NCBI GenBank assembly: GCA_947165435.1
Contig: CAMVAI010000016.1
Span: 1-46,415 of the forward strand
Direction: 5' to 3'
Source: an uncultured Prevotella sp.
Lineage (GTDB): Bacteria; Bacteroidota; Bacteroidia; Bacteroidales; Bacteroidaceae
DNA: 46,415 nt
Shown: piece by piece, positions 40,763-46,415 of the stretch
How positions within the stretch are numbered: the stretch's first letter is position 1
Layout: every line of letters starts with the position of its first letter
Notes under the pieces: generated by a model
What the model saw: the letters and a program-made list of their open reading frames with translations, nothing else
The model's database searches: none
Told to the model about the DNA's origin: nothing
Translations under genes and position numbers: made by a program

Positions 40763-41509
40763 ATGAAACGAATCCTCTTTCTATCCCTTATAGGTGTGCT
40801 GGCACTCACCGCACAGGCACAGACAGACCGCAAGGTGCAGAACAGACCGTATGCCGACTTGCGCACGTTGCACTTCGGCATTCTGGTAGGCCTGCACATG
40901 CAGGACATCGAGTTCGAGAACGTCGGCCCGCACTTGGTGCCCGACGAGAATGGCGTGATGCAGCCACGCTATATCCTGTGCGATGCCGACAAATGGAACC
41001 CCGGCTTTTCCGTGGGCGTGCTGGCCGAGCTGCGGCTGCACGAGCATTTCACGCTGCGCGTCACGCCGACTATGCACTTCGGTGCCAAGCACCTGACGTT
41101 CCTCAACATGTATGAGAAGGACACGAAGGGCCAGCCGCTGCAGGAGACGCAGGACCTGAAGAACACCTACGTGTCGATGCCCATCGACATCAAGTTTGCC
41201 GCCCCGCGCTGGAACAACTACCGCCCGTACATCATGGCCGGCATCAACCCCACGTTCAACCTGACGGGCGGCGACGAGGATATGATACGCCTGAAGCGAT
41301 TCAATACCATGCTGGAGGTGGGTGTGGGCTGCGACTTCTACCTGCCGTTCTTCAAGCTGATTCCCGAGCTGAAGTTCTGCTTCGGACTGGGCAACGTGCT
41401 CGACACCGACCATATCAACGAATTGCGCGATGCCAACCTGCGGGCGTATGCCGGCAGCGTGAGCAGCGCGCAATCGAAGATGATTGTCCTGACGTTCTAC
41501 TTTGAATAA
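40763..41509 (+). CDS. porT: Type IX secretion protein PorT
   Basis: 248 aa. Signal peptide MKRILFLSLIGVLALTAQAQ, then NRPYADLRTLHFGILVGLHM with QDIEFEN. The 'RPYAD...HFG...G.H.QD' opening is the distinctive PorT N-terminus. The rest reads as an eight-strand barrel: FSVGVLAELRLHEHFTLRVT, MPIDIKFAAPRWNNYRPYIM and a terminal aromatic (IVLTFYFE). PorT is an outer-membrane protein needed for T9SS function in P. gingivalis. It is about 34 kb from gldN, so T9SS genes are not all in one operon here. No clear promoter: the spacer 40653-40762 contains a G-run (40737-40742) but no TAnnTTTG. Convergent with the 5'-nucleotidase gene. Confidence 0.9.
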   Translation: MKRILFLSLIGVLALTAQAQTDRKVQNRPYADLRTLHFGILVGLHMQDIEFENVGPHLVPDENGVMQPRYILCDADKWNPGFSVGVLAELRLHEHFTLRVTPTMHFGAKHLTFLNMYEKDTKGQPLQETQDLKNTYVSMPIDIKFAAPRWNNYRPYIMAGINPTFNLTGGDEDMIRLKRFNTMLEVGVGCDFYLPFFKLIPELKFCFGLGNVLDTDHINELRDANLRAYAGSVSSAQSKMIVLTFYFE

Positions 41510-41515
41510 GACAAT

Positions 41516-41538
41516 CGTCATGACGCTCATGATGAGCG
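41516..41538. other. Adjacent palindromes between convergent genes
   Basis: CGTCATGACG (41516-41525) overlaps CGCTCATGATGAGCG (41524-41538), both perfect palindromes, in the 30-bp gap between porT and the convergent metallophosphatase gene. A bidirectional terminator is likely, although T-runs are weak. Confidence 0.45.
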
Positions 41539-41539
41539 G

Positions 41540-42421
41540 TTATTTCAAGTCGAGGAGCAGCTTGCCGACATAGATGGCATGCTTGCCGTTCTGATCGACG
41601 GGCACGGCCTTGCCGTCCATGTTCGTTTCATACTCCAGCTGCTGGAAGTAAGTATGGGTATGGCCGCCCAGCACAAGGTCGATGTATCGCGAATGCTTGA
41701 TCATGTAGAGGTCGTCCTCGCCACGGTTGCTCTCCCATCCCAAATGCGAGATACATATCACCATGTCGCACTTCAGCTCCTTCTTCAGCTTGGTGGCCGT
41801 CGCAAGGGCCGTCTCGGCGGGGTCGGAATACTTCACGCCCTGGCAGTTCTTGTCGCTCACCAGGCCCTGCAGCTTGGGGGCCACTCCGAAGACACCTATC
41901 TTCACCCCGTTCCGCTTGATGACGACGTAGGGCTTCACCAGTCCCTCGCAGGCCGTGCCGGTGAAGTCGTAGTTGGCGCAGACGATGGGGAAGTTGGCCT
42001 GCCGGAACACGCGTGCCATGTTGTCGAGCCCGAAGTCGAACTCATGGTTGCCGATGGTGGCGGCGTCGATGCCCATCATGTTCATCAGCCCCACCTCCAC
42101 GTCGCCTTTGAACATGGTGAAGTAGGCCGAGCCTTGGAAGAAGTCGCCACTGTCGAAGTAGAGCAGGTCGGGGTGCTTCGCCCGCTCTTCTTTGAGCATG
42201 GCGATGCGGCGGAGGAATCCGCCCCTGCCCGCCTTCATGGTGTCGGGCAGCTGCGTGCTGAGAGGAAGGATGGTCGAGTGGGTGTCGTTCGTATGCAGAA
42301 CGACCAGCTGCTTGTGCTTCTTGGCGGAAGCGTCAACAGGTGAGAAGGCGAACAGGCAGAAAGTCAAGCAGAGCACCGCCATGCCTGCCACCTTATTATA
42401 TATATGGTTTACTGTATTCAT
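41540..42421 (-). CDS. 5'-nucleotidase metallophosphatase domain protein
   Basis: 293 aa from ATG 42421 (ATG 42427 adds two). The signal segment is about AGMAVLCLTFCLFAFSPVDASA. Calcineurin-like metal-binding motifs follow in order: VLHTNDTHSTILP (D-x-H), DSGDFFQGS, ATIGNHEFDFG (G-N-H-E), MVICISHLGWES and VLGGHTHTYF (G-H-x-H). This is the N-terminal half of UshA-type 5'-nucleotidases and ends where the C-terminal domain would start. That domain is encoded by the gene just upstream (42450-43217), so the enzyme is split. It is probably periplasmic, releasing phosphate and nucleosides. Confidence 0.9.
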   Translation of the reverse strand: MNTVNHIYNKVAGMAVLCLTFCLFAFSPVDASAKKHKQLVVLHTNDTHSTILPLSTQLPDTMKAGRGGFLRRIAMLKEERAKHPDLLYFDSGDFFQGSAYFTMFKGDVEVGLMNMMGIDAATIGNHEFDFGLDNMARVFRQANFPIVCANYDFTGTACEGLVKPYVVIKRNGVKIGVFGVAPKLQGLVSDKNCQGVKYSDPAETALATATKLKKELKCDMVICISHLGWESNRGEDDLYMIKHSRYIDLVLGGHTHTYFQQLEYETNMDGKAVPVDQNGKHAIYVGKLLLDLK

Positions 42422-42449
42422 AGTCATCGTGTATTTAAGAATGAATTAC

Positions 42450-43217
42450 TTACTTCTTCACTGTGATTCGTCCCTCTATCTCGGCATCCACCAAGCGGCC
42501 CTGCTTGCTCATCTCGCGGAAAAAGTTCATGATGACGTAGCGCGAGTTGTTGCTCTCCTCCTGGGGCGAGTTCACGTTGCGTCCCCGCTTGAAGGCATCC
42601 AGCTTGTCGTTGCCGCCTAAGAGATAGTCGATGGTGACGATGCGGTAGTCGCGGGCCGGATCGACAGGCTGGCCACCTACAGCAGCCGACACCAGTTGTC
42701 CGTCGGCAGTAATCACCAGGCGCACCGAGTGGCTCACCCCTTCGCCGCCCACGGCAGCCATCTGGCGGAACAGCGCCATGAGGTCGCTGCCGCTCAGCGT
42801 GGTGAAGGCTATCTTGTTCTCGAACGGTGCAATGTCGAGCACGTCGCCGTAGGTTACATCGCCCTTGGGCAGGTCGGCACGCACGCCACCCATGTTATAC
42901 ACACCCAGGTCGGCCTGCTCGCCATAGTCCTTGGCAGCCCACACCATGATGTCGGCCAACAGGTTCGACAGCGTGCCTTCGGGCCGTTGCGCCGTCATAT
43001 ACTTGGCCGAACGGCCCACCACGGGGCCCATGGCCGAATCGACCTTGTGCTTATAGGGTTTCAGGAAGTCGGCAGCAGCCCCGTCGGGCTGTGCGTCGTA
43101 ACGGCTGTCCACGATGATGCGCGTGCGCTGAACGGACGCCACCTCGTAGTGCGAACGGCACGAGCTGACCATCACGACCGCCAGCACGGCACAGAGCAAA
43201 CACATTGTTTTATTCAT
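42450..43217 (-). CDS. 5'-nucleotidase C-terminal domain lipoprotein
   Basis: 255 aa. Lipoprotein signal with VSSC (Cys20). The remainder is the 5'-nucleotidase C-terminal (substrate-binding) domain: QRPEGTLSNLLADIMVWAAK, LGVYNMGGVRADLPKGDVTY, FENKIAFTTLSGSDLMALFR, and RIVTIDYLLGGNDKLDAFK. It has no metallophosphatase domain. It is transcribed before the catalytic-domain gene (28 bp gap), so the two halves are in reversed order relative to the fused protein. The lipid anchor suggests it holds the catalytic half at the membrane; that is inference. Confidence 0.88.
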   Translation of the reverse strand: MNKTMCLLCAVLAVVMVSSCRSHYEVASVQRTRIIVDSRYDAQPDGAAADFLKPYKHKVDSAMGPVVGRSAKYMTAQRPEGTLSNLLADIMVWAAKDYGEQADLGVYNMGGVRADLPKGDVTYGDVLDIAPFENKIAFTTLSGSDLMALFRQMAAVGGEGVSHSVRLVITADGQLVSAAVGGQPVDPARDYRIVTIDYLLGGNDKLDAFKRGRNVNSPQEESNNSRYVIMNFFREMSKQGRLVDAEIEGRITVKK

Positions 43218-43226
43218 ATATACTTA

Positions 43227-43655
43227 TTATTTTACGGTTTCCTTGCCGGCTTCGGTCCATGCCACGAAGCCTCCCTTCATGTGTATCACGTCGTAGCCTG
43301 CCTCGTTGAGGATGTCGGCAGCCGTCTTGCTGCGGAATGCTGTGCGGCAATAGACGCAGACGGTCTTTCCCTTCGGCAGCAGCTGCAGGCACTCCTCGCG
43401 GAAGTTCTTGTCGGAGATGTCGATATAGATGGCTCGCTTCAGGTGGCTCTCGGCGTATTCCTCCTTCGAGCGCACGTCGAGCACTACCGTCTTGGCGGTG
43501 TCGGCTATGGCCTTCTCAAACTCGTCGAGGCTTACGGTAACGGTGGTCTTCTTCTCGGCGGCAGCCTCCTCGCCACCGGTTTTCTGCTTGCACGACATCG
43601 CCGTCAGCATGATGGCCGACAGCAACAGCAGATGATAAAGTGGATGTTTCATCAT
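43227..43655 (-). CDS. Rhodanese-like domain lipoprotein
   Basis: 142 aa. Lipoprotein signal (AIMLTAMSC), a charged linker, then a single rhodanese domain: VVLDVRSKEEYAESHLKRAI is the usual start, and VCVYCRTAFRSKTAADIL holds the active-site loop CRTAFRS with its catalytic Cys. It probably carries sulfur or acts on small thiols in the periplasm; the specific role is unknown. First gene of a three-gene minus-strand operon with the split 5'-nucleotidase (9-bp gap). Its promoter is at 43701-43732. Confidence 0.88.
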   Translation of the reverse strand: MMKHPLYHLLLLSAIMLTAMSCKQKTGGEEAAAEKKTTVTVSLDEFEKAIADTAKTVVLDVRSKEEYAESHLKRAIYIDISDKNFREECLQLLPKGKTVCVYCRTAFRSKTAADILNEAGYDVIHMKGGFVAWTEAGKETVK

Positions 43656-43700
43656 ATTTTTATAATAAATGAGTAACGGTTACTTGTGTCAAAGATGTTG

Positions 43701-43732
43701 CAAAGGTAATACAAAAAAATGAAACAAGCAAA
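43701..43732 (-). promoter_or_regulatory. Promoter of the rhodanese/5'-nucleotidase operon
   Basis: On the minus strand, TTTG (43732-43729), a 20-bp spacer and TACCTTTG (43708-43701). A near-perfect Bacteroidetes promoter, 46 bp before the ATG, located just after the SpoIIE gene's end. Confidence 0.75.
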
Positions 43733-43744
43733 AAATTCCGGCAT

Positions 43745-45784
43745 TCATTTTTTGCGCAGGCACAGCATCGTGAGGTCGTCGCTGGGGTCGGCACCGTTGA
43801 CGTGCGACTTCACATCCTGCATCAGCAGCTCTATCATGGGGCGCGCCTCCATCTGGTGGTGGCTGCGGATGAATTCCAGCAGGCGGTCGTCGCCATACTG
43901 GTCGTGCGTGTCGTTTTCCGCCTCGTTCAGTCCGTCGCTATAGACGAAGAGCTGCTTGCCCTTGATGCTGTCGAGCGACTGCCCCTCATAGTCCAGTCCC
44001 TCCCACAGGCCGAGGGGCGCATTGGCCTCCATCTCGATGAACTCGCCGTCGAGCACGGGCGGGTTGTGGCCGGCATTGCAGAAGTCCAGATGGCCGCTGT
44101 TCAGGTCGAGCAGTCCGATGAACATGGTGACGAACATGCCGTTCTCGTTGTTCAGTGCCAGCTCGTTGTTCATGGAGGTGGCGATGAGGGCCGGCGACAG
44201 GCGGTACTTGCACAGCGTGCGGAACAGGCGGGCCGCCATGGCCATGAAGAGGGCGGCGGGCACCCCCTTGCCGCTGACGTCGCCTAAGCAGAAGTATAGC
44301 TTGTCATCGATGGCCACGAAGTCGTACAGGTCGCCACCCACCTCCTTGGCGGGGGTCATCGAGGCATAGATGTCCAGCCGCTGCGTCTGCGGGAAGTCGT
44401 GCGGCACCATGGCCATCTGTATCTCGCGGGCAATGCGCAGCTCGCTCTCTATGCGCTCCTTAGCGGCGGTGGTCTCTTCCAGTCGGTCGTAGGCATTCTT
44501 CAGCTGGCGCAGCTGCTTGCGGCGGTTCAGGGCATAGATGACGACGAAGGCGAAACCCATGGCCGTGAACACCAGGGCGGCAATCCATTTCAGCCGCCGG
44601 TTACGCTCGGCCGTCTCGAAGGCATGCATCTGCGAGCGGTACTCGCTCAGCTCGTGCTCCTTGTTGTTGGCCATCAGACTGTCGTTCTCGCGGAGGGCTT
44701 CCATTTCGCGCAGCCGCGACTCCTGGTAGGCCAGCGACATGCTCAGGGCTTCCTCGGCCATGTTCTTTTGATTCAGCTCGCTGGCTATGCGCTTCATCTC
44801 CAGCTCCTGGTTCTGCAGCCGCAGGTCCTTCAGCTCGTTCTCGGCATTGGCCTTGTCGAGCATGGCCCCCAGGTCGAGCGAGTTCTTGCGCACGTTGTCG
44901 TTGTTGACCGAGTCGTTGAGCCGCTTGTATTGCACATAGTATTCGTAGGCCTTCTTATAGTCCTGCTGTGCCACGCCGAGCCGCGAGAGGTACTGCAGTT
45001 GCGTCATCTTGTTCTTGCTGGGAATGCCTTCGGCCACCTGCCGTGCCTTCTCGAAATCGTCGTGCAGCAGGGCATGCTCGAAATCGATGTGCGGGCCGAA
45101 GTTGTCGTCCTGTCCGTAGCGCTGCTTCAGCTGCTCGCGCTCGGCATACGCCTTGTCAATTTCTGCCAACGGTGCTTTCCGGTCTCTCTGCACGAAGTAC
45201 TTATACGACAGGGCGGTCAGCTTGTGGTGCATGGTGGCCTTCGGGTCGTTGAGTACATAGCTGACGTATCCGTCCACCTTGTCGTACTGCTTCAGTGCCC
45301 GTGCCACCTTGCACATGGCCAGGTTGAGGGCCGACCGGCTCTCCTCGGGGTAGTCGCTGCGCAGAATGTCCAGCGCCTCCTGATAGTGAGACGACGCCTC
45401 GGGGAAGAAAGACAGCGACGAATAGACGGTGCCCATCACATAGTTGGCACTATATAGCCCGTACTGGCTGGCCTGCTGGTTGGCATAGCGTAGTATCTCC
45501 TTGGCAATGTCGATGCCCTTTCCTTTGTTGATGTTCGTAGAGGTGTAGATGGCCTGATTGGCCCATGCCTTGTAGAACTCCTTCTCGTTGCCCGTCTTCT
45601 GCGCCAGCTGCTTCATCTTGTCCGTCACGCTGAAGAAGTCGTCGGTGTTCCGCTTGCTGTAGTGGTTGTACATCTCCTTCCGGAGCTTGGCAAACTCCAG
45701 CGAGTCGTTCCGTTGCTGCTGCGCCGAGACCGTGGGGCAGAGCAACAAGAGGGCTATGGCGATATGTACGAAGCAGTGTTTCAT
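43745..45784 (-). CDS. TPR / SpoIIE-type protein phosphatase
   Basis: 679 aa from ATG 45784 (MKHCFVHIAIALLLLCPTVS); 45805 is an alternative in-frame start. Signal peptide, periplasmic TPR-like helical repeats (about 30-300, for example EFYKAWANQAIYTSTNINKG), coiled coil (about 305-390), one transmembrane helix (about 400-422, WIAALVFTAMGFAFVVIYAL), then a linker and SpoIIE/PP2C domain (about 450-679). The SpoIIE metal-binding motifs are VGGDLYDFVAI, CLGDVSGKGVPAALFMA, LDFCNAGHNPPVL and FVYSDGLNEAEN. Such proteins dephosphorylate anti-sigma antagonists in partner-switching systems. No partner gene (STAS or anti-sigma kinase) is in the window. Promoter at 45827-45857. Confidence 0.9.
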   Translation of the reverse strand: MKHCFVHIAIALLLLCPTVSAQQQRNDSLEFAKLRKEMYNHYSKRNTDDFFSVTDKMKQLAQKTGNEKEFYKAWANQAIYTSTNINKGKGIDIAKEILRYANQQASQYGLYSANYVMGTVYSSLSFFPEASSHYQEALDILRSDYPEESRSALNLAMCKVARALKQYDKVDGYVSYVLNDPKATMHHKLTALSYKYFVQRDRKAPLAEIDKAYAEREQLKQRYGQDDNFGPHIDFEHALLHDDFEKARQVAEGIPSKNKMTQLQYLSRLGVAQQDYKKAYEYYVQYKRLNDSVNNDNVRKNSLDLGAMLDKANAENELKDLRLQNQELEMKRIASELNQKNMAEEALSMSLAYQESRLREMEALRENDSLMANNKEHELSEYRSQMHAFETAERNRRLKWIAALVFTAMGFAFVVIYALNRRKQLRQLKNAYDRLEETTAAKERIESELRIAREIQMAMVPHDFPQTQRLDIYASMTPAKEVGGDLYDFVAIDDKLYFCLGDVSGKGVPAALFMAMAARLFRTLCKYRLSPALIATSMNNELALNNENGMFVTMFIGLLDLNSGHLDFCNAGHNPPVLDGEFIEMEANAPLGLWEGLDYEGQSLDSIKGKQLFVYSDGLNEAENDTHDQYGDDRLLEFIRSHHQMEARPMIELLMQDVKSHVNGADPSDDLTMLCLRKK

Positions 45785-45826
45785 CAGTGGCAAGGATAAT
45801 GGCATTCATCATGGCTTTCCAACCCG

Positions 45827-45857
45827 CAAAATTACGGAATAATTTTGACAAGGCAAA
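45827..45857 (-). promoter_or_regulatory. Promoter of the SpoIIE phosphatase gene
   Basis: On the minus strand, TTTG (45857-45854), a 19-bp spacer and TAATTTTG (45834-45827), 42 bp before the ATG at 45784. It supports 45784 as the start, since 45805 would leave a leader of only about 15 nt. Confidence 0.65.
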
Positions 45858-45935
45858 ATTTCAAGGAAAGAAATCGTGCAGAAAGTTATTTGTATTCATA
45901 AATTATGTTAAAGTTCTGCCTTGTGCCAATGGCCA

Positions 45936-45969
45936 TTGCACTGAATATGAATAAAAAGTAGTACCTTTG
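45936..45969 (+). promoter_or_regulatory. Promoter of rplS
   Basis: TACCTTTG at 45962-45969 with TTG at 45936-45938 (23-bp spacer, long). The leader to the ATG (46072) is about 95 nt. Within it CTTTCC (45978-45983) can pair with GGGAAG (45998-46003), a possible small leader hairpin. Confidence 0.6.
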
Positions 45970-46071
45970 CACCCGCTTTCCGCGTAACCGATGGAGGGAA
46001 GAAACGTGTTGCCCGTCTATGTTGCGTCCGGAACGATACAGCAAAAAATAATAATTAAAGATTTAAAAACA

Positions 46072-46415
46072 ATGGATTTAATCAAAGTTGCTGAAGAAGC
46101 ATTTGCAACCGGCAAGCAGCACCCCAGTTTCAAGGCTGGTGACACTGTAACTGTCGCTTACAAAATTATCGAGGGTTCTAAGGAGCGTATCCAGCTCTTC
46201 CGTGGCGTGGTCATCAAGATCAGCGGCCATCAGGAGAAGAGACGCTTCACTGTTCGTAAGATGTCTGGCACCGTGGGTGTAGAGCGTATCTTCCCCCTGG
46301 AGTCGCCCAACATCGAGAGCATCGAGGTGAACAAGGTTGGTAAGGTTCGTCGCGCTAAGCTTTACTATCTGCGCAAGCTCACTGGTAAGGCTGCCCGCAT
46401 CAAGGAGAAGCGCAG
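46072..46415 (+). CDS. rplS: 50S ribosomal protein L19 (partial, 3' end outside window)
   Basis: 114 codons visible, open at the window end. [20 protein letters not shown] is a typical Bacteroidetes L19 start. The core motifs [37 protein letters not shown] and [20 protein letters not shown] are conserved across L19 proteins. L19 sits at the 30S-50S interface. Bacteroidetes L19 is about 115-120 aa, so only a few residues are missing. Own promoter at 45936-45969 with a roughly 95-nt leader. Confidence 0.97.
   Translation, partial: MDLIKVAEEAFATGKQHPSFKAGDTVTVAYKIIEGSKERIQLFRGVVIKISGHQEKRRFTVRKMSGTVGVERIFPLESPNIESIEVNKVGKVRRAKLYYLRKLTGKAARIKEKR

Noticed and set aside
1..46415. tRNA or rRNA genes
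   Set aside because: No TTC-A/G-A loop with an acceptor stem, and no rRNA-like sequence found by eye.

Overview
The window is chromosomal DNA from a member of the Bacteroidetes, most likely order Bacteroidales and close to Prevotella. The evidence is a type IX secretion (T9SS) gene set, T9SS-style C-terminal targeting tails, the Bacteroidetes promoter signature (TTTG, about 20 bp, TAnnTTTG) before many genes, almost no Shine-Dalgarno sequences, and families such as OMPP1/FadL, WbqC, DUF3108 and bacterial GH3. No species can be assigned from sequence alone.

Layout. 1-266: G-rich hairpin/quadruplex motif and a roughly 95-bp repeat element. 267-6614: porP-gldK-gldL-gldM-gldN, the T9SS motor/outer-membrane operon. 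6723-10834: a beta-barrel protein, a penicillin-binding transpeptidase lacking the usual N-terminal domain, and priA. 10837-14572 (minus): an OMPP1/FadL porin and a PgpH-type HD phosphodiesterase. 14682-17539: gltX and waaA/kdtA. 17681-21058: dapB, lepB, a LepB paralogue lacking both catalytic residues, and a WbqC-family gene. 21239-21557: a rod-like structured non-coding RNA that looks like 6S RNA. 21637-22008: a stand-alone LytTR DNA-binding protein. 22292-31812: a three-gene operon for very large secreted proteins combining long helical regions, dockerin-like calcium repeats, cohesin-like beta domains and T9SS-type tails. 31813-32818: a gene-poor kilobase with a terminator, an orphan promoter, two inverted copies of the same repeat element, 21-bp tandem repeats and a perfect 15-bp hairpin. 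32819-35757: a NUDIX hydrolase, an SGNH (sialate O-acetylesterase-like) esterase and a divergent alpha/beta hydrolase. 35782-40200 (minus): GH3-family enzyme, Ig-like lipoprotein and DUF3108 protein. 40428-40595: a small 2[4Fe-4S] ferredoxin. 40763-41509: porT, a further T9SS component. 41540-43655 (minus): a rhodanese lipoprotein and a 5'-nucleotidase split into two genes in reversed domain order. 43745-45784 (minus): a TPR/SpoIIE phosphatase. 46072 onward: the start of rplS.

How the parts connect: PorP, GldK-N and PorT export cargo that carries C-terminal tails, and two of the three proteins of the 22-32 kb operon end in such tails. The signal peptidases in the middle would process the N-terminal signals that bring such cargo into the periplasm. 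The best candidate for an undescribed system is this surface operon, where dockerin-like and cohesin-like modules occur together on neighbouring, and even on the same, polypeptides, with a LytTR regulator immediately upstream. Other points of interest are the predicted inactive signal peptidase, the 6S-like RNA with two competing helices in its central region, and heptamer repeats (GAAATGA) that fill operon spacers and also encode the hydrophobic cores of two signal peptides.
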